Shown here: in pieces, positions 47,471 to 59,168 of the stretch
Numbering within the stretch: position 1 is the stretch's first letter
How the letters are laid out: the number at the start of each line of letters is the position of its first letter
Source: Scenedesmus sp. ARA3
Taxonomy: Eukaryota > Chlorophyta > Chlorophyceae > Sphaeropleales > Scenedesmaceae
NCBI GenBank assembly: GCA_004335835.1
Contig: RWJK01000881.1
Span: forward strand, 16,131-80,130
Reading direction: 5' to 3'
DNA length: 64,000 nucleotides
The notes under the pieces: generated by a model
Database searches by the model: none
The model's input: only the letters and a program-made list of their open reading frames with translations
What the model was told of the DNA's origin: nothing
Program-made: the position numbers and the translations under genes

Positions 47471-47572
47471 GCAGCAGCAGCTCACACCAGGAGCCTTCAG
47501 ACAGGGGGGCTTCTGGTCCAGCATTGCTTGCAGGTGCGCAGATGTGCCTTCACCATACGTAGAACTGTCAGT

Positions 47573-48426
47573 TTACACCAGCTCTGTCCTGCTGGGCATG
47601 TGGCTCCCAAGCAGGAACAGGATGGCGGACACGAGGCCTGTGAAGACGAGCGTGATCACCCTGCAGGCGTTTGGTTCGCAGGAACAGCGTGTTTGCAACG
47701 GACACATTTGACAAGGGAAAAATAGCGCATGAGTGTGCCCTGCCAGTTTCGTCAGCAGGCCACAATCAGGTCAGGGCAAGGTGGGCCGGAAATGCTTATT
47801 TTACTCTGTACATTGATTCGTATGACTCTTAGACGACATTCCTGCTGGCTTCTGCTCGCAACATGCTCGCACTGATTTCGCTCGCCGTTGAATTGCGTTC
47901 AACAATTATGCTCGCAGCCACTGCGGCCAGCCATATCTCACCAGCCCACAAACATCTTGCCATACAACAGCCAGTTGATGGCCCTCCACCGTCCCTCAGC
48001 GATGCCTCCCCCTGCAGTGGCCCCCGTGATGGTGTGCGTGGTGGACAGCGGCAGGCCTGCAGCGGGCAGCAGCAGCAGCAGCAGCAGCAACAGAAACAGG
48101 AGCATAGCAGCTTGCTGTGTGTGATGCTGGCTGCTGCGGGCCTGATTGAAGCAGTGCCGGTCGCGGATACTAGCAAGCAGCAGATACACCATACTTTCAG
48201 CATATCTGCGCAGTGCAACACAGCTATCATGTGCTTGCACAACAGCACCAGGGTTGAAGCTGTGTTTGGTTATTTGAGTCAAAGGGCGAGGTGTAACAGT
48301 AACCCTCAAGTGGTGCCTGGCCTGCAGCGCACTGCTGCTGATGCTGCCACTTGCTCACCGTATGCAGAGCCCACTGCAATTACAAAGGAGGTAGACAGCT
48401 CCATAGCAAAGCCCCTGCAAGCACAT

Positions 48427-48464
<38 letters not shown>

Positions 48465-50979
48465 GAGCAGATGATGCTGGCGGCGCATTGCCACACATAA
48501 TCTAGGAAGGTAGACACATATGGTATGAATCGTAGAGATGTGCAAAATGCATAGCCACACGCTGGACGAAACAGAGCAAGGTACGGAATCAACGCCACAG
48601 CTCAACTACTTCACCAAAAGACGTTTCACCAACGAGCATCGAACACATACACAAGAGAAAAGTAGCAGCTGCTGCAGCTGCTGGCCAGCTCGGTGGTTTA
48701 CCTGGATGGTGTGATGTGCACGCACTGCAAGTTTGAGGCAAGGCAGGCAGCGTGGATGGCAGCAAAGGCAGAGCAAGCGGAGGCAGAGCAATTGACACAT
48801 CAGCAGTGAGGCACAACAGCAGGAGGGCTTCTGGACCAGCATTGCTTGCAGGTGACGGTTGCCGTGCATTTACCATGCCTAAAGTGCACTGTGGTGGCAC
48901 GTCATCACTCAAATGCATGGACACAGGGAGGCGGCGGTGCATGTTGCATTGGTGCACCAGGCAGATGCTGCAAACGCTACACAACACGGCCAACAACACT
49001 ATGCCAAGTATGGGTGCCATGCAACACATGGCGCGCTGGTACTGTGGTTGCACACACGCTGGTGTAACAGCCACTGCCAGGTGAAGCCGTAGCAACAGCC
49101 TACCTTGACTCCCAGCACGCGCATGATGTTGTAGCCTATGCGTGTACGCAAAGCAGCAGCAGCAGCGGCGGCAGCAGTAATGGCATGTTGACAAAGGCAG
49201 GAACAGTTGCTGCTGTTACAAGTGTGCATTAATCCACGCTTGTCACGTTTTGCACTGTGATGCAGGCATGCACTCAGGCTACACAAAAGGCACAGTGGCT
49301 GCCACTAGCAGCAGCTGGGCGATGGTCCAATGCTGTTCAGTCATCACGCCTCCAGTTACAATCGATTTCAGCTGCAAGCTGATGCTGTGGTGTGCAGTGC
49401 ACAACAGGTTGCCAGCCTAGCACTCACCGTATGTAGCAAGGCCCACAACAATTCCTGTTGCGCCAAGGGCCAGGATCCTGCAGGCGCGATTAAAACAAAC
49501 ACGATGTTACAACACGACAGCCTTGCAGCCTCAGCTGTTCATGAACAATAGCAGCTGCTTTGAATGGTTTCTTGGTAAATCACAGCAAAGCATAGCACAG
49601 CAATCACAGATTTGATAAGCCAAGGCGTGCTGAGCTCCTCACCAGGGGTGCACTGTGGCGTTGCTGCCAGCTGGATCGTACAGCACAGCATTTCACATAA
49701 CATGTCACATGTAACATGTGACTCGTAACATGTGACATGTACCATGTGACCACAATCCACTTTTGAGTAAGGTGCAGCTCACCAGGGGTACACTGTGGCG
49801 TTGCTGCCGGGCACCTCCCTGTTCTGGTACACATAGTAGGCGGCAGCAAAGGAGCCTGGCCGGAGGGGCAGCAGCAGCAGCAGCCGACACAAATCATGGC
49901 AGTGTTAAGACAACAGGTGCATGATTTGCCCCCTCCGCGGCTCAGCTGCAGAATTGCAAGTGGCTAGTGTGGTATGCAAGATATTATGGTGTTTGCCTGA
50001 GAAACATGGCACAAGTCGGGTGCTCAATGAGCACTTAGCTGCACGACACAGTGCTGCTTGAAACATGCATGGCATGCGGTGCAGTTTGCATACACAAAGA
50101 GACTGGCCCTCCCCCCACTCACCAATGGCATTAGCCACATCGTTGGCACCTACAAACAGCAAAAAGAAACACACACAGAGCAGCAGCATTAGCCAGCAGC
50201 TGGGGTGCCCTGCTGACTGTTGCCAACAAGAGCGCAAACAACGTATGCAGCATCCGTCCATGTCATAACACAACCAAAACTACTAGCTGACACAGCACAT
50301 CTCCAATGTCAATTCTGCTCTTCCTGCCAGCCTGCCGACCATGCACATATGCAAAGGGCACAGCCAACAACGCGCGCTGCCTTGCAAGCCACTGCCTTCA
50401 ATCCTGCTGCTCCTCAAAGTTCCTCAGAATTCCTGCAAGTCAATTCGACACAAGCAGCAGCATATGCCGCCTTTCAAGCCACGGCCATCAGAAGCACCAC
50501 TCCCTCACCGTGTGCGAAGGACATGGCGCAGGCGGAGATGACCTGCAGCACCTTGAACACCTGCTCGGTGCGAGGGTCAAACTTCTCTGCATCCGCGTGC
50601 ATGTCCTGCAGCTTCTGATCGTCCGTGATGTCTGCGTGGATGTCGTGGCTCAGCCCAGCCAGTGCAGCGTTCCTGCAAGGCGACAGGAGAGTTTGCAGGA
50701 ACTTGCAGGAAGCCTGAAAAACGCAGGGTTGCGCAACAGGGTGTGCAGTGCATGCAAAGAGTCTGACCGGCAGCAGGCTGGCTGTTCGAGTTCTTTATGA
50801 TGTCAGTGCGTACGGCTCGACAAGGTGAATATCTGATCCAGCAGTGCATAGCTTTTGTGGAACGGCACAGCAGTTGGAAATTACTTTACCACACGGTCAC
50901 CAACACCCCCTGCACCCTTGACCGGCCAACATGCCCAACCACATTCGCTGTACCCACGCTCAACATGGACAAACAATTT

Positions 50980-51023
<44 letters not shown>

Positions 51024-54000
51024 TTGAAACACCCGCACGTTCCACATACTCACCTGAAGCGTGTGCGGCGGGGTTTGAACGACTTGTCCTCGAACTCCAC
51101 GGGCTGCACCAGCTGTAACACTTCGCGGAACAGCAGCAGCGGCAGCAGCAGCGGCAGCACCAGCATCCTGTACACCCACCTGAAGCGTGTGCGGCGGGCT
51201 TTGAACGACTTGTCGTCTGGGTCAACAGGCCGTGCGCTCAGGTAGGCAGCCACCTTCTTCTGGAAAGCATCCTCCTCCACGTCCCTGTGCCGGCCCTTCT
51301 CATCCTTGATGTTTTCCATGTCATGCGCCTCATCGTACCTGCAGCGGCGCAATTGCAATTGAGCTCAATCATACCAGAGCGTGTGGCATACACCAGATGC
51401 ACCTGCAGCTGCTGCAGAATGATGGCTGCTGTTGTCCATGTAATGCGCCTCATCGTACCTGCAGCACCGCAGTGCTTTGTGTGAGTGCCTACTGCGTGTG
51501 TGTGGCTTACACCGCATGCTGCTGAGACTGCTGCACAATGATGCTGTAGACAGGGATGTTTTGTGCTGCGTGTGATGTTCTGGCAGCTTGATGCGAGGTA
51601 GCAAACGTAAGCAAGGCAGCCAGGTAAGGACGTCAACTCCAGCTGTCTTGCTTGGTGTAGACACGTAGATTACACACAGCAGAGGACCTAAACTGGCGTC
51701 AGCATGTAAGCAACAGTGTGTGCTCACCTGCGCACGTTGCGCCTCATGACAGGCCACAGAAGGGCAGAGCCGACAATGGCAGCGCCGACAGCAGCGACGG
51801 CTGCGATCCACGCTGCGGTGTCGAGCTCAATGCTGACGGTATTGCGCACACCCTTGGTCTGCAGCAGAAAGAGCAGCAGATATGTGAGCTGGAGTCAAGC
51901 AGGGATGCATGCCATGATGCGGCGTAGTTGGCTGCTGAAATTGAAGAAGAGGTTCACAACAAACTCACCAGCATGAACAACAGCCTCCCGGTTACATCAC
52001 CAGAATATAAAATCACAATTGCAACAATCAGGATGAAGAACAGGTTCAGAGTGAACTCACCAGGCTCGACAAAAGGTTCACAGTAACCTCACCAGGAAGA
52101 AACACAGGTTCACAGTGAACTCACTAACATGACCTGCAAATTCACAATGATCTCAACATGATGAACCACAATTTCACAGTCACCTCACCAGGATGAAGAA
52201 GAGGTTCACCCAGATGGTGACAATGATGAGCACAGGCAGCACCCAGAACGCAACCTTGGTGGAGTTGGGCCGGCGCAGCACCAGCGTGCGGATCAGCAAG
52301 AAGATGATCAGGCACACCAGAGCAGCGGCAATCGGCGACAGGAACCAGCTGATGATGATCTGTTGTGGCAGCAGTGCGGCGACAGCAAAGCGTTGCGGGG
52401 GCAGTGCGTGCAGTGCAGGCGTCAGCAAAGGTAATAAATTCTTAGGTTGTTGGGACAGCAACCAGCTGATGACGACCTGGTGTTGAATGGGAAGGCAAGG
52501 CTGAACGGCGCCGCAGTTGCAAGGGACAGCAGTGGTTGTTTGCAACAGCAGCGGGCCGGCCAATGGCAGGTTGGTGCAAGTGGTATGCGCCATCCTGCAT
52601 GGCGCCACAGACACGCTTTCTGCAGCTAGCGTCAGTTACGTTCTAAACCAGTAGATGTAGCCCTTCCAAAGGTTTTATAAACACCGCTTAATACGCCTGG
52701 CAGCCAGCAAAACAAATGGCCGTGCAGCTTGCAAAACTGTGCGGCATTAAGGCACACTCGCACCCAATGAGCCTGTCGTTACCTCCCCAGACGGGCAACA
52801 TTACCCGTGTGTTACTTGCAAAATGTGACAACAGCGTAACAAACTACACCACACTCACTGGCACGATGCCGGCAGGCAGGCTCCCTTTCTTGGGCTCGTA
52901 CCAGGTAACGGCATTGCCGCCGCCATAGGCCAGGCTGAAGCCAATGATGCCGCCCACTGCAGGTTTGAATACCACCAGCAGCAGCGGCGGCAGCGACAGC
53001 ACCAGCAGCAGCAGCGCAGGATGCCATGAAAGTGTGTCCCATTACCAAGTGAATACTGTCTGCAGGCCGGAGGCTGGCGTCTGCCCAGCTGAATAACACT
53101 GGATCGAAGAAGGCCACGCCAGCTTTTGTACAGCAGGTACCCACCGGATAGTTAAATGCAGTAGCTGTTGTGCATGTGGCAGCATGCACTCACCGATAGA
53201 GTGCGTGGTTGACACAGGCAGCTCCAGGTATGTGGCCAGCAGCAGCCAGATCATGGCCCCAGTCTCGGCACACAGCATCCCTGTGGAAGGGGTGGCAGGC
53301 AGGCACAAAGGAGGCACTAGTGGGCAGGGGTTTGCAACCACAACGGGCAATGAGTAATGCGTTGTGATAAAGGGACGCACATGCTGATCTGAGCACTGCG
53401 CGCTTTCATGATGGAGAGCTGAACAAGCCACAGAAGCTGCAATGCAGACGATAGACAGAAAGCAGCACAGCTCACCAAACATGAACAGAGCAGGGTAGGC
53501 GGAAAAGGTGCCAGTCTTGGCAATGCCTCCTGCAATGGTCTGGCAAGATCAACAGCCAGGTAAGGAAGAGCAGCAGCAGGACAGCAGCAGGACAGCAGCA
53601 GACACATAACCAGGGCAGCATCAGCAGCAGCCCTGCAGCATGACATAGAGGCCTGGCTGTTTGGCACATGAGCACCTATACACAGCAATTGCCTGTCGTC
53701 TTCCAGGGAGCGTATGCTTGCCTCCGCATGGCAAGTTGCCTAGCTGCCTCACATGCAGAATGCAGGAAGCACAAGGGCGGTTGCGGGGTGCAAACGCACC
53801 CATGTTGATTGATGCTCTGCAAGCACGCGTCAGCATGCACGACAGGTGCCACGGGGGCCTCAACACTCACAACATGGGCAGTGCATCCTAGCTGCTGCAG
53901 CAGCAGCAAGGCCGACGCATACCTTGGTCACTGAGCCTCCCAGCAGCATTGCGCCGAGGAACTCAAAGATGGCTGCGATGACGACTGCGCTCCACAGCTT

Positions 54001-54600
54001 GAGCGTTTTGCTGCCCACACTGGTGCCAAACGCATTGGCCACGTCATTGGCGCCTGCGCAACCAACCAGAATCACAGCAGGGTCAAGAGGTGTGTGGCTG
54101 CTGCAGATGCCAGCTGCGCAGGCTACCAGCTGATGCCCTCTCTAGATCAAACAGGGGAGCTGCAGACGGCTGCACTGGGGTTCAGAAACAGAGATGAAGG
54201 ACCAGCAGAGTGCTATTGACATGCTGCTTCTAGGTTCTGCTGCTGCCAGGTCATCACAACATGATTGTTGGTGATTTGTGGTGTTCATGTGTCAGTTGGA
54301 GGCGGCAGTTGATCGCCAGCTCAGCAAAGAATCTTCAGCAAAGCAACAGCTGCTGGAGCGGCGCTGCTGCTAGCAGCTGCCAGATGCCTGCTCACCAATG
54401 CCATAAGCATCCAGCCATGCCACGATACCATGGATGACGATCAGATGCGTGTACGTCTGCAAGCGACCGATGCAGCGAAGCGGGGCATCTGCGGTGAGGG
54501 CGGCTCAGCCGGATTGCCATGTTCTGTACCCACATCAACAGCAGCACAACAGATCAGCTGCACCTCTGCTACAACCAGCATCACGCACCGTCCACGCCAT
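47573..54600 (-). CDS. PiT-family (PHO4-type) phosphate transporter, tandem copy B
   Basis: Eighteen exons: 54600-54589, 54456-54396, 54053-53923, 53539-53476, 53280-53194, 52956-52859, 52359-52189, 51858-51728, 51338-51180, 50672-50509, 50149-50123, 49855-49783, 49477-49428, 49135-49104, 48724-48702, 48414-48359, 48056-47942 and 47660-47573. They give 513 aa. Start MAWT again fills the whole first coding exon. [19 protein letters not shown] and [30 protein letters not shown] and the C-terminal [11 protein letters not shown] are as in copy A. The two proteins differ mainly in the cytosolic loop (here [15 protein letters not shown]). Gene structure differs in two places: the NLFFIL segment is fused to exon 7, where copy A has it as an 18-nt micro-exon, and the block coding [27 protein letters not shown] is split by an intron absent from copy A. 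Divergent from the DUF2301 gene, with 461 bp between starts. Confidence 0.94.
49640..49672 (-). repeat. intronic copy of the end of PiT-B exon 12
   Basis: Repeats the exon end and donor (coding GSNATVYPW, 49779-49815) in the following intron, about 145 bp downstream. Confidence 0.88.
50977..51025 (+). repeat. CAG microsatellite in PiT-B intron 9
   Basis: About 15 CAG units inside the intron, near the copied exon end. Confidence 0.93.
51052..51128 (-). repeat. intronic copy of the end of PiT-B exon 9
   Basis: Repeats the end and donor of the exon coding [12 protein letters not shown] (51179-51230). It matches in position and sequence the copy in PiT-A at 40851-40925, including the following GGAACAGCAGCA intron text. 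Confidence 0.9.
51432..51465 (-). repeat. intronic copy of the start of PiT-B exon 9
   Basis: Repeats acceptor and sequence coding YDEAHDM (here YDEAHYM) about 125 bp upstream of the working exon. Confidence 0.88.
51955..52186 (-). repeat. about five degenerate copies of the end of PiT-B exon 7
   Basis: The motif TCACCAGGATGAAGAAGAGG (plus-strand view of the NLFFIL codons and donor at 52185-52207) recurs in weakened form around 51965, 52030, 52065, 52095 and 52130. Confidence 0.75.
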
Positions 54601-55061
54601 GATGAGAAGACCTAGTAAGTGTCGCACGATACCGATAGCGTTATTGGTTGCGCTGGTTGCGTTTGCGCTAGCAGCGATCGAGCCAGGCGAGGCGTTGATT
54701 GGCGCCCAATTGAAGGGCCGTGGCCCCATAAACGAGCAACCTGCGGTGCACAACAGATGAAGATGCCGAAAGCATCTGTTGCATCATAGCTGCTCCAAGG
54801 TTACGGGTGACCAGGTCAGCAGAGAGGATACTTGGAAGGGGTTAGTCATGCCTCAAGTGACACGGCGTCCGACAGCAGTAAGCGGACACCTTATTCGCAA
54901 CAAGCATGTCAGCATTGTTATTCAATATGCCTGTATGTTTCGGATCGGCCCCTACCGGTACCTCTGAACGTCTCGCTGCTACCCACCCACCACTGCCCTG
55001 ACGCTGAGTGTCTCGTGCATTGCAGCAAACATTCGCTTTTGACAGACACTAAACAGCCATC
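54601..55061. promoter_or_regulatory. divergent promoter region, PiT-B / DUF2301 gene
   Basis: 461 bp between two divergent start codons. No gene and no clear motif seen. It must contain both promoters. Confidence 0.5.
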
Positions 55062-57644
55062 ATGCTGTCGCACCGACTCCATGCAGCCTTAGGCTCAAAA
55101 GGCAGCGCATCAACCTTCTGCTCACTGCCAACAGCAGCACCATGGGCTCCTGCAGGCTGCTCAGCAGCATGCATGAGGCACATGGCGGCGTTTACAACAG
55201 TAGCAACAGCCAACAAGCGGAAACAGCATCTGTGCAGGGCTGCAGATACAGAAGCTGAAGCTCAGGCACCCCCACCTGCTGCTGCTGGTACTCCTGGTGC
55301 GTAGGTTCTTCATGCATGTGGGCAGCGGCAGCAGCAGCAGCAGCAGCACACGCATACTGCAGCCAGCGCCATTGCCATGTACCTAACAGTGCTCCAACAC
55401 CTGTTGTACCCTACAGTCACATTTGATGACAATCTTGCAGCGCGTGCAAACTTGGGGACCATGGGACAGCAGAGCAACTGCTTGGCAACAGCAGCAGCAG
55501 TGGCCTACACGCGCACATCAGCAGCACTTTGACTGCTGCATGGTGTGGTCACACAGCGGGTGCTGCTTGTGCACTGTAACTGCACACAGGCCGTGAGGTG
55601 TACCAGGGCCACTACGGCCCCTGGAGCATTGAGCCGGAGGATGTGGCTGAAGTGTGGAGCTACCGCATTGGGCTGTCGGCAACAGTAGCAGGTGTGTATG
55701 CGGCAGCACGGCAGGAGAACGTCACATTCAGCCAGCTGGCTAGTTCATGGCAGCAGCAGGGCGCACGGCAGAGCCAGCGGCGGCCAGAGGCTACTGGACC
55801 AGCTGCGTGTGCTTGCGCAGCACAGTTTGGTGCAGGGGTTTGGGTGACGAGCAGCTGTGCCTAGAAGCGCTAGATCACCCGGCACAAGCTGCTGTTTTGC
55901 AGCGCATTAAGCGTGCATGGGGCGTTTGCAGGATCCTGCGCAATTTGTGGCACATGGGCCAGCTGCAACGCACACGACTGTTTCCACGCTTATCACACGG
56001 GTCCCATGCTGCGCTGCCTACTGGTCTGCCGCCTTGTGCCGGTGCAGCGTTCCTGGCAGCAGCAGCCATCAGCAGCACCGCTGGCGACAGCAGCAGCAGC
56101 AGCGAAGCAGCTACTGCAGCAGCAGCATGGGCGCTGAACCCGCTGGTGGCGCTGGGTGCTGTTGGGATGGGTGTGAGCCTGGTGCAGATCCACATTTATA
56201 TGACCCCGGTGAAGCGCACGCTGCAGGTGGGGGCAGCGCTGTAAGATGACAGTAACAGTTGGTTTGGAGGTTCAACTACTTAGAAAGTGCTCTGGCAGCA
56301 GCAGCAGCAGCAGCAGCAGCGGTGCGTGTGGCGGCCAGCAGTGAGAGGTGGCGCTAGTTGCTTGGTTGTGATGCAGACCCATAGCCATTCACCAGCTGCC
56401 CAGTGCACATTGCTCATGCAGCAGGCATTTGGATGAACTGCAGCTTCAGCACGCACACAGGCAACTGCCGTATGTCTGCCACTTTGATTCACAGTCTATG
56501 ATGCGTTGCAATCAACTGATGATGATTCAGCCAGCTGCATGCCAGCCATGTTTGCTTGCACACACCTACAGAGGCCTGCAAGCCAGGAGTTGGGCATGCT
56601 GCGGCTCTTCTGCCGCTACTGGTCATCAACAGTTCTGCAACTCGGCTTCTGCTTGCTCTGCTCTGCTGCGGTATGCAGGCGCTGTGGGTGGCGCTTGGGT
56701 CTACTTAGATGCTTCTCCTTATGTATCAGCGTCAAGGGACGTGCTGACTCTGATCTGCTGTGCCGTGCAGGCGCTGTGGGCGCTGGGTGTGGCAGGTGCT
56801 GTCTATCTGCTGCTGAGCCATCCCGAGCAGCCGCTGCCGCTGCTGGTGGCACAGCAGCCGTGGAGTGTGTGGCTGGTGGGACCGGCAGCAGCAGCAGTGA
56901 CAGGTGCGCATGCCTTGCAGCATGCCTTATAGCTCCTTTGTATGGGAACCTCAACCTGCTGGGGACCAGTGGTCCAGCAAAGCTCGCACAGCAGCAGCGC
57001 GCTGTGCTACACTGGTGCAAGCAGACATGCATCCAGCCTTGCCATCCCACCTCCCGCTGTCCTTGCGCATGCATTGACAGACACACTACTGTTTAATTTG
57101 CTTGACGTCAAAAGACCTAGCGCTGCTGCCTGTCTTTTGCAGGCTTGGCTATCAAGGAAGGCATCTGCTTCGGCAAGGCAGAGGCAGCAGGCCTGGCCTG
57201 GCCCTCACACACTGCTTGTTCAGATTGTTCAGATTGATTGACTTCTAAAGACCCAGCACTGCTGCCTTTTCTGCAGGCGTGGCCATCAAGGAAGGCATCT
57301 GCTACAGCATGGCAGAGGCAGCAGGCCTCGCCCTCGCACACTGTTCTTTCAATCTGTTTGACCCAGCGCTGCTGCCTTGTTTTGCAGGCGTGGCCATCAA
57401 GGAAGGCATCTGCTACGGCAAGGCAGAGGCAGCAGGCCTCGCCCTCACGCTGCCGCTGCTGTGCCTTGCACACTTGAGTGGCAGGGTACCCGAGCAGCTG
57501 GAGCAGCTGCTGCTGCTGGCGGTGTGTGGCGCTGCGTCGGTGTTTGCGGTGCGCAAGTACACGCAGCCGATCAAGGACGACATTGGAGACAAGTCGGTGT
57601 TTGTGTACATGAAGCAGATGAGCCAGCAGCAGCAGCAGCAGTAG
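55062..57644 (+). CDS. plastid DUF2301-type integral membrane protein
   Basis: Five exons: 55062-55296, 55590-55691, 56048-56226, 56771-56903 and 57388-57644, giving 301 aa. Residues 1 to about 70 are Ser/Ala/Arg-rich and nearly free of acids, like a transit peptide. Then come YQGHYGPWSIEPEDVAEVWS and YRIGLS, a family-like block before the first membrane helix. Hydrophobic segments follow around residues 107-170 and 180-215. The C-terminal part reads GVAIKEGICYGKAEA, LPLLCLAHLSG and FAVRKYTQPIKDDIGDKSVF. This matches the cyanobacterial and plastid DUF2301 family as I remember it. Function unknown; a thylakoid or envelope location is inferred from the transit peptide and the cyanobacterial relatives. 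A Gln tail ends the protein. The last exon has two broken copies in front of it. Confidence 0.85.
56673..56700 (+). repeat. intronic copy of the start of DUF2301 exon 4
   Basis: TATGCAGGCGCTGTGGGTGG resembles the exon-4 start (GTGCAGGCGCTGTGGGCGCT at 56765) about 90 bp upstream of it. Confidence 0.75.
57137..57345 (+). repeat. two decayed copies of the start of the last DUF2301 exon
   Basis: Copies at 57137-57212 and 57271-57345 repeat the acceptor and the codons for GVAIKEGICYGKAEAAGLAL before diverging into CTCACAC and shared intron text. Spacing is about 115-130 bp. The second copy has Ser-Met for the Gly-Lys pair. Confidence 0.92.
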
Positions 57645-57792
57645 CAGCCTGCTACGCTGAGCAGCAGCAGAAGAAGCAGCAGCAGCAGAAGAAGCAGCAG
57701 CATTGTCAGGTGGTGCCTGGCGTTTTAGGGAGGCAGCCGATGCATGCCTTTGAGCCGCAACGGGTGGCGCAGTACACCAAAGGGTTGCATCT

Positions 57793-57797
57793 TGTAA
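57793..57797 (+). terminator. TGTAA polyadenylation signal
   Basis: TGTAA 149 bp after the stop codon of the DUF2301 gene. Confidence 0.55.
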
Positions 57798-57998
57798 CTT
57801 GCTATCTTCAGCACCAGCCTACATAATTCGGCACCAGTGTCACTATCCGTATGGAAGGTCACAGCACTACGAAGCAAAGCATGGCGGATGACCAGCCTGG
57901 TCATGTACCATTCAACGTCTGCACAAACCACTCACCGCACAGCAAACGAAGCACTTCAACAAGCAGCTGTGTGTCTATCCATCGTATGTATAGACACG

Positions 57999-58060
57999 GT
58001 GAGTACGCATTATGTTGCTTGTATTCATGACCTGCATGCACGTTATAACCCTTCAATACG
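57999..58060 (+). repeat. dispersed ~60-bp repeat, copy 3
   Basis: Begins GTGAGTACGCATTATGTTGC and contains ATGACCTGCATGCACGTTAT. Related to copies at 11988 and 15568. Confidence 0.75.
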
Positions 58061-58950
58061 GTCCTTGGTGACGGCTCTGCACACGAGCAGTGCAGGCCTG
58101 CATGTGCAAGTCGTGCAACGCTGCAACAGGCTACACGTCCCACAGCACCAAAGTAATGCTTTGCCACACAACAGCATTTGATGCACAATCGTGCTTCAAG
58201 CCTGCAGGAACATGCATCGAACAACAACAGCAGCACATGGACTGCTGCGCATGCCGCCAAATCCAACCCTGCAACAGCTGCCAGGCTGACGGCGTGGCAG
58301 CTGCTTGATCTCACACTGCAATGCAAGTCACAATGTCCGGATTTCGATACAGTCAGGTAGTCAACCAGGTCACTATGCAATAATAGTCGATTGCTGATGG
58401 TAGAACGTCACTATGCTACACAACAGCTGCAGACAGCACCACAGCACACTGCTTGTGCAGGCACTGCCTGAATGCCAGGGCAGCGCACTGAGCATGCGGT
58501 GGCAGCAGAATCATCAGTGCCGCCACGCCATGCATACAAGCTGCATAGATGCGATACTGCTCCAGCACAATAGATATATTAACCGCCACCTGAACACCAG
58601 GGAAGGCTGCTGAAGATGCTGTGGAAGCATAATCACGGGTGCAACCACAGTTGTGACTAATACAAACACACAACACCGCCGTACCCGACAGTCTCAGCGT
58701 TTCAAAGTGCTTCGCAGCTGGCAAGCAGTAGCTACATTGAGGGTACACGCACCAACACATACATTCACACCCTGCACAACGGCATGGCGCCACCACTTGG
58801 TACGCAGCATATGCATGCTGATGCGCGCATTGCTGCTGTTATAGCATCAACCGCCACACCCGCTTGTTTCCAGACATGCATATGCAGCATGCAAACCATG
58901 AGTGCAATCACAACTCACATGTACGGTCAAACCCCGACACATGCCAAACC

Positions 58951-58955
58951 TTACA
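58951..58955 (-). terminator. TGTAA polyadenylation signal of the PP2C gene
   Basis: TTACA on the plus strand, 214 bp downstream of the PP2C stop codon. Confidence 0.45.
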
Positions 58956-59168
58956 CATGCTGAGCCACATGCACACACCAAGAGATGCACATGCATGCGC
59001 GGCGCCAAGAGAATCCAAACAATCCCACCACACGCACACCTGCAGGCAAAGCCCAGCCAGCCCCACCCCAGCAGCAAACCTCAACAAGCAAACACATGCA
59101 CCATGCACGCATGTTCACATGCTCACAAGGTGGATATTCCACCCCTGCAGCACGCAACAATTTATTGG

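Larger units (their letters stand above)
44618..47572. other. region between the two PiT genes
   Basis: Contains the promoter of PiT-A, a possible HTH fragment at 44866-45177, three small tandem repeats and an extra copy of the PiT terminal exon at 47337-47424. No complete gene recognised. Confidence 0.5.
57645..59168. other. intergenic region between convergent genes
   Basis: Contains polyadenylation signals for both flanking genes and one dispersed repeat. No gene recognised. Confidence 0.5.

Noticed and set aside
37429..54600. The two PiT genes as one gene assembled twice (haplotypes)
   Set aside because: They differ in many residues, in two intron positions and in flanking sequence, and they lie head to tail 3 kb apart; a true tandem duplication fits better.
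54434..54760. 108-aa plus-strand frame over the start of PiT-B
   Set aside because: Lies antisense to PiT-B exons 1-2 and its 5' UTR, with no recognisable domain.
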